Source of the DNA: Tretioscincus oriximinensis
Lineage: Eukaryota > Chordata > Lepidosauria > Squamata > Gymnophthalmidae
Direction: 5' to 3'
DNA: 64,000 bases
Assembly (NCBI GenBank): GCA_022410635.1
Contig: JAJVDF010000280.1
Location: 1,193,587-1,257,586, forward strand
The position numbers and the translations under genes were made by a program. This document shows positions 36,145 through 46,599 of this stretch, piece by piece; position 1 is the first letter of the stretch; each line of letters begins with the position of its first letter. The notes beneath the pieces were generated by a model that saw only the letters and a list, made by a program, of their open reading frames with translations, was not told the origin of the DNA and searched no databases.

Positions 36145-39100
36145 CTAGAATGAGAGAAAATGAAAGGGCAAAATTTAAATTCTTGTGTTTCTTTTATGGT
36201 TTTAATGTTATGAAGGTCATGGCGACCTGAATTTTTAACTTTTGTAAGCCGCCCTGGACACCTTGGGGGGGAAGGGCGGGGTAAAAATCTTTAAATAAAT
36301 AAATAAAATAAAATTGAAATAACAGCACTAGACTCCAATGGCTGAATATTGTCTGAATTCCCTTTCAGAGTACTGTTAGAGAAAGTTAGGAAATCTCAAG
36401 GCCATTTTAAGGTGGAAATCTCAATGCCATTTTACTTCGTTGCGTACATGCATATAGGTTTTAGTGTCTAAAAATGTTCTGCTGTTGTTACAGCATCTCA
36501 TCACAGTCACTGCTAGTGATGTGCAAAGATCAATTTGTGTGCAGTGTACAATGTGAACAATTCATCAAATTGAATGTGGTTTTACTCAAATGGTTTTGCT
36601 TGGCTGAGCACAAACCCTATCACACAGCTCACCTCTGCATCCATTTTCAATTGAAAAAGGTCACAAGAGGTTGGTTTTACGGGAGACCAACGGTACACAA
36701 CACAAGAGAGATGTAGGAAAAACATCCAGGTATTATAATTCCGTAGTATCACTAGAATTATAATATCAAACAGCAAAGAGGTATAGGATTGATAAATCAC
36801 TTCACTAGCACTTTGGCATCCATTCTGTCTCACCACGGTGCCCAGTTCACAAAGGGTTCTGCAAACCACACGTTTCTACAAATAGGGTTTCAAATTAATG
36901 CACACAACCTGATGCAAAAGCTGTTGGGTTGTTTTTTAAAAAAGTTCATTTACCCAGGATCACACCTGATCAATAATAAAATCACATCTCAGATTACTGA
37001 TTCCAATAATTTTTCAAGGTTGCTCCAGTAGACCTTCTATATTTGCATGAAAACGAGGTTGCCTTTGGGAACTGAAACCCTTCTATAAATGTCACCAACA
37101 CAAAGTGGGGAGGTTGGAACAACAGTTGGATAACCCTAAGATCTTCTGATGAGGCTTGCCTGACAGTCCCACCTCCTTCACTTGTCAAAGGGTCATGTGG
37201 GAAGGTCTTCTCAAATTGTGGAATTCTCTCCCCTCGGAGGTTCACCAGGCACCTAAACTGTACACATTCAGATGCCTGGTGAAGACGTGTCTGTTCCCCT
37301 CACCTTTGGCTGAACCCAAATTCCCCTCTCCATAAAGATACTGTGGTATTTTTACACTGTTGTGTTTTTAAATTGTTTTATTTTAATGTTTTATTGTTTT
37401 TAGTTGTGATCATGACTGAGACCTTTGATAGTAGGGGAGATTATAAATGTAAATATATATATAAATATTTGTAATGTTGACTCACCTCTTATACTTCTCC
37501 CATAAGAATTGGTTTTGAACACGTAATATTTTCAAAATTCTGTATTTGGTCTCTGGCACAGTCTTATGAAAGAGGTTATAAATGGTTCTGTAGCTTTTGT
37601 CTTCCTTTGAAACAGGCACTTGAACGAAGTCCTGAGCTGAATCCATGTTAATCCAAGTTTCAGGATAGAAGTTTGGAGAAGCAACAGCAGCCGGGGACAA
37701 GCCTTGCGTGGAAATGGGCTCAGTTATAGATAGCAACGGAATTGCAGCGTTTCCTCCAAGAGTTCTGGGTAAAAATAAATAATAAAAATACATTAGAAAT
37801 ATTTGCGAAGAAAACATTTCTTGATTGAAAGCATTCTAATAGCTCATTCCAAAGGTCTTGTCTGAGAGCAGATGACATCCGCTATTCTCATTAGAAGTCT
37901 TGGTTTTAATGGCAGGCATTTACAGAAGGTGTCACCTCATCAGATGCTGCAGAAACGGATCACAGTTTTTAATAAATAAAAATAAAGAAAATGTTTATTT
38001 ATAATACCCTTTTTTCCAAAGGGCCTCACAGCTATATTCACCTCTAGTGAATTTGCTCAAGCCTGAGATTGGCGCTTGGAAATGAAAGATGCCACTAAGA
38101 GCAGCCATGTCTTTCAAACTATGAAGCAGAAGTAGAAATGTTCCTAGCGTGCACTAGCGTGCTTCCCTATAGAGGACTAGCTATTTACTGCCTAGCAGTA
38201 GCAATGGCTGCAAAAGTTGTTAATTCTGGACTCTCCAAGTTCGATTTGATTACTTTTATAAGGAACATCGGCTTAAAGCCACAGGTAAACATAAGAATAT
38301 GAGTCGCCTTGCTGAATTGGGCCCACCTAGTCCAGTATTCTGTCCTACTTAGTAAGTAGCATTGGGATAGTCTTGAGCTGGAGAAGGAAAACCCCTCCCC
38401 TGTTCTTGAGCCCTTGCAAACTATACTTCAGGAATACTCCGTTATCCTATCCTAACAGGCATTGATACTGTCTTCCATGAATTTATCTAACCCTATTTTA
38501 AAGTTATCCAGGCAGCTATTTTCCAGCCTTATTTCTTTATCTAGTTCCCAGGAATAATTAAATTTTAATGAAATACTACTGTGGTTGGGTACTATTGAGT
38601 TGTGGCCACTTCTGGTTATCTGTATGGATACTTCCATATAGTTTCCTTGGCACAGAAGTGGTTCACCATTGCCCACTTCTAGAAAGAGCCAAGGTCTGAA
38701 ACCAACAACCCTCTGCTTTCCAGGCTTTTCACTCTACTATTGTACTCATGCACAATTTCCCTTGTGCTCATCAATGCTATGCTAGTCAATGTAGAGCTCT
38801 ACTCATTTTCATTCCCTCCTCACCTCTTAGAAAAATGTATATCATTTTAAGTTTTCCTTTTCTAAATCTTACATACTTCAGAAATACGAAGGGGAGAAAC
38901 CACAATCAAACAACATGACCCTTTCTCCCACACTGACTCCTGAATATTTGGAGTCAGAAAACAGGCTGCCTACTTAGTTATGAAAATGGTTCAAAATCCT
39001 GGAAGTACACTAGTCATTCCTACTGAGTTACCTACTGAGTTACTGAAATGATTATTAATTATGTGCAACAAAGCTTAAACATATGTGACTATGCCTTGTA

Positions 39101-42100
39101 GCATAAGCTCTAGTAGAAACATGATCTAATACATGGTCTTTAAAACTTGTCTGATTGCTATAAAACTTGGTGACTTGTGATTAAAGCAGCTATGCTTTAA
39201 ATGAAGGCTAATTATTTAAGGTAGCTAATGAAATTGCTGTATTCATTTATCATTATTTCCAGCAGCACAACACTATTTAGAGCAAAATATGTATAGTACT
39301 AATATTGGGCAGCTATATCTGTAATGCATTCAGATTAGGTTGCTTCCTGGACAATTTTGAAACCATGCAGCTTTGAAAAGAAATGGAAGAGGAGATCACT
39401 CAGGTTTGGAGGGATCTTCAGAAAATGTTGCCCAGCCCGAAAGTATTGTGGTCTCGCAAATGATCAAAATACATAGTAGGACTGAAGGAGATTCAGCATA
39501 ACTGATGCTATTATTCTGGATGCACACACTCCATAAAGTCCAGCCACCAGTATGTTAAGCATGCAGTGCAGTCCTCTAACTAAACATTCATTTAGTTTTA
39601 AAAATTGGCCCAAGCATTGCAGGATGAGAGTTTTCTCTCTTCTAAGCAGAAAGTGACTTATTTGCTTGGGTAAAATTGATCTCCCAATTTAATATTTTTT
39701 ATAATGATCAGGATTTCCCTCTAAGTACAGATGAAGCATTTATGAATGTCTTTTGCACCAACGTTCTGGCAATTCACACATTGCAAGGTTAAATATTAAA
39801 TTGGATCTTACTATAACTTAGCCTGAAGGAAATCTTCCTTTCCTCTTTCCCACAAAATCTCTCCACTTACTTCCATCCCACCACTAATTTATTTGTAGTG
39901 TATTCAGTGCCTACTCCTAACGATATGGTTTTAGAGTAGATTACAGAATTACAAAACAAAAGCCTTATTAAAAACAAGAAAATAAAATCCAGAACTTAAC
40001 TAATAAAATAAGGAAAACCAGCAGTGCAGAAGAAAAATACAGTGGGGAAAAACTCAACTATTAGAACTTGGTTTTTTTACTTATTTTGAACTTTATTCAA
40101 AGTGCAGGAACGTTCTCAATTTTGTTTTTTGTTTTTAAAGAAAAGATCCTACGTCAGCTGCCAAGAAAATTTTAACAAGAAGATAGGACTTCATCAACAT
40201 TCAATGGCTACTCAACATTCTCAACTGATTGAATGAGTTGGACCAGTTGCCAAGAGAGTTATGAGTGGCATCAGAAGTACACTGACATGTTGATGTTCTT
40301 TAGAGTCCACAGATCTGTAGCAAATTGTTATTTGAGAACCTAAATCTGTACTGGTTGGACAGCAGCTCATGACTTTACAGAAAGGAGACAAATCAGCCTG
40401 CATTGGTTCCAGGAATTTTTCAGCTGCACTGCAGCTGGTTGTCGGAGCATTTTGAATTATCTAGTTTTTCCATCTTTTCTAGTATAGAACTGTTTTATCA
40501 TAAGAAAATACATTTTATGAAGATTATTCATTCAAATGCCATTTTACCAGCTGGCTTCAGAAATATCTTTATGTTACATGGTTTATACCTTAAATATATA
40601 TGTTTCAATAATTATAACTCATTCTGAGATGTCAGGGAGAAGTGGGATAAGAATATTACTATTCTTGTGTTCATGTCCTACAATCTCACATGACTCTCAG
40701 TTATTGTAGGATTAAAGATAATTTTGAATATGCTAATGGAAAATATTATGTGACCAGAGAAACAAGACAAATGGATATAAAAAACAACAAGAGCTACAGA
40801 GAAGCGGAGAAGAACTATAAGTCAGTAACAGTTCAGATCTGTCAAAATTTTGGAGAAAGACAAAACCTATTTTTTTTTAAAAAAAATGAGATTGGGATTT
40901 TTACCATCCCTATACAAAAGAGTGGCCCATCTACAATGCAAATTAAACAGAACAGAAGCTAAAATAATATAGGATCATAGAAAACAATAAAGCCAACCCA
41001 CAAGTGAACTATAAATGAAGTCAAATAAATACCTATTAACATGCTTGTCCATGCAGAAGAGGTGCAGAGTCATGTATCATTTTGTCATAACTGACAAGTT
41101 GTAACTTTATACAGAAAATGCTGATACTTACTGCAAATATTGCATGAGGATCACACAAGAACGGAAGAGAGGTCTCTTTTTAATTTCTCTTCGAACACAC
41201 GCATTTTGTTGGAAGCCATCTTTAATGTTCAAAATGTAACGATTGTGCCATGTTACAAACCGAACTTCCGCCAGCCCACGGCAATTAGCTTCTTCTATCA
41301 ATCGTACAACAGGCTGTTTAAAAAAAGGAAAATAAATTAATCATCAATATAAACTGAGGTTTTATTGAAAAGAGCACTCTAGAGACTGACATATAGCATT
41401 TTATAATAATTGTTGCATGTTGCTTTAGAAAACCATCAGCTGCAATTTTTCTGTTAAACTGAGATTTAACAGAGATAAAAGCCAGAGGTATCTACAAAAT
41501 TAACTTCTGAATGTAGAAAAATATAGGCACAGCGCTTTGGAAGTGTTTCTTAACAGAACACTGATATGCAGCAATAAGAAAGATCCCAGGGGACTCTCTA
41601 CTGCACATTAGGATAGTCTAAAGGAGTCCCACCTCCATCTGGAATGGTCTATAAGCTAAACCAGGAGGGTGAAAATAATCTCCTGGTCCACACTACCAGA
41701 AGATCTACTTTAATAGATCCACTGTCATACTAGATAAATACTGGGGAATTTAACAAAGGTTTGCGAGATGGCCATCAAGAGCTTTCAAAAACTAAGGGTT
41801 TAGACAAGAATAACTGTCACAATGCAAGACTACTTTGTCCCAGTTCAAGCATAATTTGTTCAATTTCTATATCTGGATGATATAAACCAAATAAGATAAG
41901 TATAGAAAGGCCTAGAACATTTTCTTACTCTGGGCATATCCTTCTACACATCTTCTGAGCTTTGACGTTGCCTTTTAGTAAAAAGGAGATAACAGAAAAT
42001 TGTAGAAAACATGATAGAAAATGATTTGATTTTCACAGAAATCTTTCACTTATTCTTGGGCTTGTCTGTAATTTGGGTTTGAACTGTTTAACATCACTGT

Positions 42101-42353
42101 TACCAAACTTCTTTGAAACCCTGATTCTGGTTTCCTGTTTCCAAACTCCCCATTCCTCATTATCAGTAAAGGGTATAAAAATACCTCTGAATATTCTCTC
42201 CAGCCAAAATGATCCCTGCAGAAATATTTCCAGACTGTGTAGTAGTTGGAGTTGGCACTTGTGCACACGGGCGTAGAAAGTCTCCTCAACTGGTCAAATT
42301 CAGTTGTGTCATAGAGAGTCAAAGAATTCAAGTCTACTAAAAACTCATGACCT
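35697..42353 (-). CDS. TIPARP: TIPARP (PARP7), 3' four coding exons, partial gene
   Basis: Mono-ADP-ribosyltransferase of the PARP family, induced by the aryl hydrocarbon receptor in other vertebrates. It transfers single ADP-ribose units from NAD+ to proteins, mainly in the nucleus. Joining 42353-42185, 41313-41132, 37764-37486 and 36144-35697 gives one open frame of 358 residues plus stop, with matching codon phases and GT/AG borders at every internal junction. Residues about 1-130 cover most of a WWE domain (VWKYFCRDHFGW, EVRFVTWHNRYIL). Residues about 165-358 form the PARP catalytic domain. The NAD-binding His lies in HLFHGTS (about residue 233) and the Tyr in GQGSYFA (about 265). The third triad position falls in PQIFVIF, so it is not Glu, as expected for a mono-transferase. 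The end, QYEEVSNTVVI, is the TIPARP C-terminus with small changes. Human TIPARP is about 657 residues, so roughly 300 N-terminal residues, including the CCCH zinc finger, are outside the visible exons. Identification is from memory of the family, not a search. Confidence 0.95.
36225..36310 (+). mobile_element. L2-like LINE tail in the last TIPARP intron
   Basis: TTGTAAGCCGCCCTGGACAC, then GGGAAGGGCGGGGTAAAAAT and AAATAAATAAATAAAATAAA. This is the common reptile L2-type 3' end, antisense to TIPARP. Confidence 0.75.
37190..37450 (+). mobile_element. L2-like LINE fragment in the last TIPARP intron
   Basis: The plus-strand translation over 37213-37315 reads LWNSLPSEVHQAPKLYTF and CLVKTCLFPSPLAEPK. 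This matches the 'WNxLP...R...LKTxLF' C-terminus of L2 ORF2. A T-rich 3' UTR follows to about 37450, close to the splice donor at 37485. Confidence 0.75.
37486..37764 (-). CDS. TIPARP: TIPARP coding exon, linker and start of catalytic domain
   Basis: 279 nt. The acceptor is TTTTTACCCAG and the donor AGAG|GTGAGT. It begins TLGGNAAIP, passes through a variable linker, then NFYPETWINMDSAQDF, VPVSKEDKSYRTIYNLFHKT and VQNQFLWEKYK, ending with AG of a split Arg codon. The linker before NFYPETW is the least conserved part, as is usual for this protein. Confidence 0.94.
37970..38045 (-). mobile_element. Short LINE/SINE tail, antisense
   Basis: AATGTTTATTTATAATACCC then TTTTTTCCAAAGGGCCTCAC resembles a reversed L2-type tail. 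It lies in the 37.8-41.1 kb TIPARP intron. Confidence 0.4.
38290..38690 (-). mobile_element. CR1-type LINE 3' end, antisense
   Basis: CATAAGAATATGAGTCGCCT, GCTGAATTGGGCCCACCTAG and TCCAGTATTCTG are the reverse complement of the CR1 tail '...GGACTAGATGGGC...CTTCTTATG'. The copy continues degenerate to about 38690, inside a TIPARP intron and on the gene's sense strand. Confidence 0.7.
38700..41100. other. TIPARP intron, otherwise unassigned
   Basis: AT-rich intronic sequence between the exons at 37764 and 41132. No second gene is recognised. Confidence 0.6.
41132..41313 (-). CDS. TIPARP: TIPARP coding exon, end of WWE domain
   Basis: 182 nt. The acceptor is TTTAAACAG and the donor GTAAGT. It reads PVVRLIEEANCRGLAEVRF through REIKKRPLFRSC to QYL plus two bases of a split Gln codon (CA|A). 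The stretch after NRYIL differs from mammalian TIPARP as I remember it, but the flanks are strongly similar. Confidence 0.93.
42185..42353 (-). CDS. TIPARP: TIPARP coding exon, start of WWE region
   Basis: 169 nt. The acceptor is a C-rich tract ending CCCCCCACAG on the minus strand, and the donor is GAG|GTATTT. The first base completes a codon from the missing upstream exon, then GHEFLVDLNSLTLYDTTEF and DQLRRLSTP follow, ending WREYSE. The next exon joins in phase 0. An alternative AG two bases further in would change the incoming phase, so the exact 5' edge depends on the upstream exon. Confidence 0.93.
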
Positions 42354-42359
42354 CTGTGG

Positions 42360-43280
42360 GGGGAAAAAATAAACCGATTTTAGTTTCACGATCCGTTGAA
42401 GGACTAGAAATTACATTTTTACAAACTGTAACAGATTTTCCAAACAGGTCTTCTGGAGCCCGAAAGCCAAACTTAGATTCAATTATGTTCATTTTCTAAG
42501 AAGTGATGTATGTAAATATAGAAGAACTGGAGTGATACAAGTTAGCCACTTTTCTTCTATAACAAAGGACTAGAAAAAGTTTATATTTTCTCCAGGAAAT
42601 GGTCACAGAGGGTTTTTTTCTGGTTTGGTTTACATAATGAGATTCCCCACAACACTTCTCATTAAAGTGGATATGGATTACTTTTATTCATAATTTTTCA
42701 TTTGATCCTGAAGCCAACTAGGTTTTGGCAAGTGAACATGACAAACAGACAGATAGTGAACTGGAGAAGAAAGTTAGACTAAAAAAAATTAAAAAGATCA
42801 AAATTTAGAAAAGTAGATGAGAGATAATAAAAGCTACAACTAAAAAANCCCCATTTGTTATCTATATGATATTTCTTTAATGGACAGACTACCCTCATCT
42901 TCAAAGCCTAAGAACTCTTACTACTTTTCACACACACTGTTGCCCTGTTAATAATAATGGTTATTTCAGTGATGGCTGACCTCTGGGTTTGTTGTGGCCG
43001 CCGGACATACCAGAAATTACCAGAAATTAAAATCAGTGATAAAATCTCCATAGAAAAAATGGAGAACCATTGGCCAATCANGGGCCTTCTTAGAGGAACA
43101 AATCAAGCAGCAACAAATCAAAAAGTTAAAGACAGCTTCTTTTAGTGACGTTTTGGTTGCCGATCCCAGGAGTTGAACCAATGTGAGGGCTGCCTGGGAG
43201 GGGCTACAGTCCCTCTTTCAATCTGTCTGAAGGTGCCGTTTTGTATTGGCAATTCATCTAACAGACAGAGAGCACGTCCG
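42360..43280. other. Probable upstream TIPARP intron, unassigned
   Basis: No further TIPARP exon is found just upstream of 42353. AT-rich, no recognised element. Confidence 0.5.
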
Positions 43281-43498
43281 GTAAGCAGGGCCAGATTTAG
43301 GCTGCACCCTAGGCTGTAGCTGCAGGAGACCCCAGAAGAAGGAGCTTCCGGCTGAGGTTTCCAGCAGCTGCTGCCCATGGTGGCAAAATGTAGAAGCTGC
43401 TACTGCCGGAGCCAGGGACAGAAGCTCCTGCGCTGCAGTCCGAGGAGCAAGCCACGAGGTAGGTTACCTTCATTTCTCTTTCTTTCTTTCTTTGCTTT

Positions 43499-43656
43499 GG
43501 CCCTGTCCCCAATTGAGCCTAATTCTGGATTATATCTCGGTACAGAGCTTGGTCATCCACATGCCAGTGTAGGTTGTGGCAGGCCCCACTAGCATGTAGA
43601 TGGCACATTCCTATTCTGAGATATAGCCAAGAAGAAGGCTCAGTGGGGACAGGGCC
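43499..43656. mobile_element. Foldback element family C, well-preserved copy
   Basis: GGCCCTGTCCCCAATTGAGC and GGCTCAGTGGGGACAGGGCC are near-perfect inverted ends. The inner stems are TAATTCTGGATTATATCTCG / CCTATTCTGAGATATAGCC and CATCCACATGCCAG / TAGCATGTAGATGGC. It is inserted at the start of a CT-rich tract. Confidence 0.8.
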
Positions 43657-44040
43657 TTTCTGTGCTTTCTCTCCTTCTTTATTTCTATCCTCCTTTTTCT
43701 CCTTTCCAGTTCCTCCTTTTTTCTTCCTCCATCTACCTCCTCTTTCGGCCTTTCCTCCTTGCTTCATAATTTCTGGGTTGAATTCTATATTTCGTTTGTG
43801 GTGTATTTAGAGTGTGAATAGCCAAAATTGCTGGCCTAGTTTTTATTTATTTTACTCCTAATGTGGTTTTTAATTTTTTGTGGCTGCTCTTTCTTCCCTT
43901 TCTTCTTCTTTCTGTCCTTTCTCTTTCTCTTTCCTTCCTTATTTCTATCCTTTTCCTTTTTTCCTCCTTTCCCTTTCCTTCTTTTTTTCTTCCTCTTTCT
44001 ACCTCCCCTTTGGTCCTAATCTGGCTTGAATTCTGCATTT
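43657..44040 (+). repeat. Polypyrimidine tract
   Basis: Long irregular CTTT/CCTT/TCC-rich sequence interrupted by a short unique piece (about 43765-43880). It explains the Ser/Leu/Phe-rich frames on plus and Lys/Glu/Arg-rich frames on minus. Confidence 0.9.
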
Positions 44041-44164
44041 TTAAAAAATGGTTTCTGCTGAGCATATGTCTTTTATATATATAAAAAATCATTTTTAATT
44101 TTAGTTGAGTTCTAGTTTTTCTAGTGGCAGAATGGTTCTCAGTTGCATTTCTGCCTGCTTTTCA

Positions 44165-44430
44165 GTGTTTAAGAACTATCTAAGAACTTCAATTAGACCA
44201 CCTCTCGAACATCACCTTTCGAGGCTGAAGAGGCTCAAACGTTGCAGATGGATTCCATAAGGGAGGTGCTCCAGTCCCCTGACCGTTCTAGTTGCCCTTT
44301 TCTGCACCTCAGAAATAGGATGTGGTGACCAGAATTGTACACAATATTCCTAATGTGGCCTCACCACAGATTTATAAAGAGGCTAAACAACACTTGCTGA
44401 CTTGTTTATTTCTTTCCTGCACACTGGTAA
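44165..44430 (-). mobile_element. CR1-type LINE fragment, antisense
   Basis: ATTAGACCACCTCTCGAACA, CATAAGGGAGGTGCTCCAGT, CCTTTTCTGCACCTCAGAAA and TGTGGTGACCAGAATTGTAC are the reverse complement of the non-coding region that precedes the CR1 tail. Confidence 0.65.
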
Positions 44431-44549
44431 TCTGATTATAAATGAGTCCCTGAGCCAACTTCCTGTAATAGTAACCCATCCACAGGAAACATTTTTGCTA
44501 AGTGCAGAGTTGCGGAGAATGCATGCTTGCGCCTAGGGCTAGCTGTGGT

Positions 44550-44569
44550 GCAACCTGGGAGCTGTAGTC
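44550..44569 (-). promoter_or_regulatory. ZNF143-like motif
   Basis: The minus strand reads GACTACAGCTCCCAGGTTGC, close to the ZNF143/Staf consensus. No transcription start is evident. Chance or repeat origin is likely. Confidence 0.25.
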
Positions 44570-44779
44570 TTCAGGACATCAGGCAATTAACATTAGAAGT
44601 GGAAGAAAAAATTATTTTCCAAGGGAAAGTATCACCCAGCCAGCATCATTGCCACTAGCAGATATATTTACTTGTTTTTCCTTCTTTTTAAAGCACAATT
44701 GAAAACCATATTAGGTGCGTTATTCATTATTATTTTAGAAATACACTTGCTCAATTTACACCCAGATTCAGGAATTGGG

Positions 44780-44885
44780 AAAATTAATGGGGGAAAGAGT
44801 GGAAGAAAGGGGGAAGGACGGAAGGAAAAAAAGAAGGAAGGAAAGATAGAAGGAAAGAGCAGGAAGGACGGAAGGAAGGACAAAA
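44780..44885 (+). repeat. Polypurine GGAA-rich tract
   Basis: GGAAGGACGGAAGGAAAAAA-type units. It is the mirror composition of the polypyrimidine tract 800 bases before it. Confidence 0.85.
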
Positions 44886-44980
44886 GTGATGTCACTTCCT
44901 GTCCCACCCCGGGGGAGGGATGACGACGTTCCCTGCCCCACCAGGAAGTGATGTCACTTCCTGTCCTGCCCCTGGAAGTG
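44886..44980. repeat. Short GC-rich repeat with CRE/ETS-like palindrome
   Basis: GGAAGTGATGTCACTTCC (arms GGAAGTGA/TCACTTCC around TG) sits at about 44944-44961. Partial copies GTGATGTCACTTCCTGTCC and GGAAGTGATCTC lie on either side. It resembles CREB/ATF plus ETS half-sites. It could also be transposon debris. Confidence 0.5.
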
Positions 44981-45155
44981 ATCTCAAAAAAATTAAGGCA
45001 TGATGCGTGCCCCAAGAACTCCTAGCATCCAACATTTGTGCTGGGGTTGCGCCTCCCCAGAAAAAAACTGCACCAGCAGTCACTGGTTTATTTATAATGC
45101 TCTTTTTACCAAAGAGCAGCATCCATGGCAATTGTGAAGAAATCTCACTGAGAAG

Positions 45156-46566
45156 CAGGGCTTTTTTTCTGGCGGTACGCAACGGTACGCAGTACCGGCA
45201 CCTTTTATTTAGGCCGATGTCAAAATTTTATGAGAAAAACAAAATTGTTTGCAAACATACCGCTAGGTGGTGCAGTGTTCGCAAAATTCTCCATATTCAG
45301 TTATTAAGTCCGCTGTTGACGCGGCTGCGGTGATGCGGACATTTGCCGGGAGGAGGGGGGGGGACGCTCTGGGCAGCCACGCTCACCTCGCTGCTCCGGA
45401 AAGGGGCACGGGGTGATGACGTGGCTTCCGGCCGACAGAAGGATAAAAACCTCTGCCGGCCGCCATTTTAGCCATTCGGAACACGGACGCGCGAGAGACA
45501 GGTGTTGTCCCTCGCGCTCCGGCCCTGCGACCACCCCGCCGTTGGCAATTTGCCACGAAGTGGTCGCGACGAAGAGGAGGCCCGGCGCTGCATCTCTGCT
45601 CCGGAGGTAAGCGGATTTTGTGCGGCCGTTAGCGGCTGAGCCACCGGGCTCGCTTACCTCCCGGGGGGAGCGAGGGTCCTTTTTCCCAGTGCCGGTCAGG
45701 GCTCCACGAGCCCAGGACCGGGGGGAAAAGTTGGCAGCGGGCCTGGCGGGGGGCAGGGAAAGCCAATTCCCCCCCCCTCTAAAAACCAGCGAGGCCAGTG
45801 GGGCGGCTCACTTTAGGGATCCGGGATCCGGCCCAAGCCTCTGGGAGGCTAAAGGTCCCCCGGCCAAAAAGCGGCGGGGAACGCGGCAGGAACAGGCAGG
45901 GGACGCGGGAGGCTTCCGGTCCCCACCAGGCCCTACAGCCGAAAACCAGGCCAGGGGGCCTGGCCCTTGTGTTATCCTGCTGCTCAGCAGCGGGAGGCGG
46001 GCACAGGAGCCCGAAGACCTCCGGTCTCCACCCCGCCTCGCAGGAGGATACCTGGCCGAGAGGCCAGACAACAAGGAGAGGGAATCAGTCCCAAGCCTTT
46101 GGGAGGTCCTAAGGCCCCAGGCCAGCACCCAAAGGAAGGCCCAAAAGAGGCTTTTGGGCCGCAAAAATTTCCTCTCCCCCTCCACAAAAACGAGGGGGGT
46201 CAATGGGGCGGCCACCCCTGGACAAAAAGCAGGGTTGGGCTGCGGCCTCTATTAGCAAAGGGCCAGGAACAGGCTGGGGACGCAGGAAACTTCCGGTCCC
46301 CGCCACGCCCTACAGGCAAAAACCAGGCCAGGGGGCTTGGCCCCGGGATAATCCTGGCCTACCTGGCAGGGAAGCCAACCCACCCAACCGGCCATTTCAC
46401 CCCCCTCTGCTGGGCAGTGTAAAGGGGAGGCCGCAGAGAGTTTCATACACCGAGCATAAAGAAGCCAGCAGCACTATTGCTACATCTGCTATAATTATTA
46501 ACAATAGAGATAAATAAATAGATAGTGGTGAGTACCGTCACCTTTTTTTCTAGAAAAAAAGCACTG
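45156..46566. mobile_element. hAT-type transposon with GC-rich interior, complete
   Basis: The left end CAGGGCTTTTTTTCTGGCGG and the right end, read on minus, CAGTGCTTTTTTTCTAGAAA are matching CAG-type terminal repeats. Both continue into a related GGTACnnnACC-like block. The flanking octamer CTGAGAAG is identical (45148-45155 and 46567-46574), the classic hAT 8-bp target duplication. The 1411 bp between carry no transposase. Apart from about 150 AT-rich bases at each side, the interior is very GC- and CpG-rich, unlike its surroundings. GC-rich modules occur twice: about 45887-45985 resembles about 46263-46358, and about 45767-45810 resembles about 46170-46215. The element lies in the presumed upstream TIPARP intron. 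Confidence 0.92.
45408..45611 (+). promoter_or_regulatory. Promoter-like module with splice donor inside the hAT element
   Basis: In order on plus: TGATGACGTGGCTTCCGG (CRE-like plus ETS-like), GGATAAAAACC (TATA-like, about 45440), GCCGCCATTTTAG (YY1-like, about 45459-45471), a GC-rich exon-like stretch, and TCCGGAG|GTAAGC (consensus splice donor at about 45607). Spacing suits a TATA promoter with a first exon. Function is inference only, and the open frame across it (45413-45610) is not recognised. Confidence 0.4.
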
Positions 46567-46599
46567 CTGAGAAGTATCTTCAGCTATCACAGAAGGCCA

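Noticed and set aside
43283..43320. CAGGGCCAGATTTAGGCTGC as a hAT left end
   Set aside because: It resembles a known vertebrate hAT terminus, but no matching right end or 8-bp duplication was found.
43863..44092. Ser/Leu-rich plus and Lys/Glu/Arg-rich minus frames
   Set aside because: Artefacts of the polypyrimidine tract; the Lys/Glu-rich frame was considered as a LEKR1-like exon but is low-complexity.
45620..46422. 211- and 151-residue Pro/Gly/Arg-rich frames
   Set aside because: They lie in the GC-rich interior of the hAT element, where stop codons are rare, and overlap in several frames on both strands without any domain.
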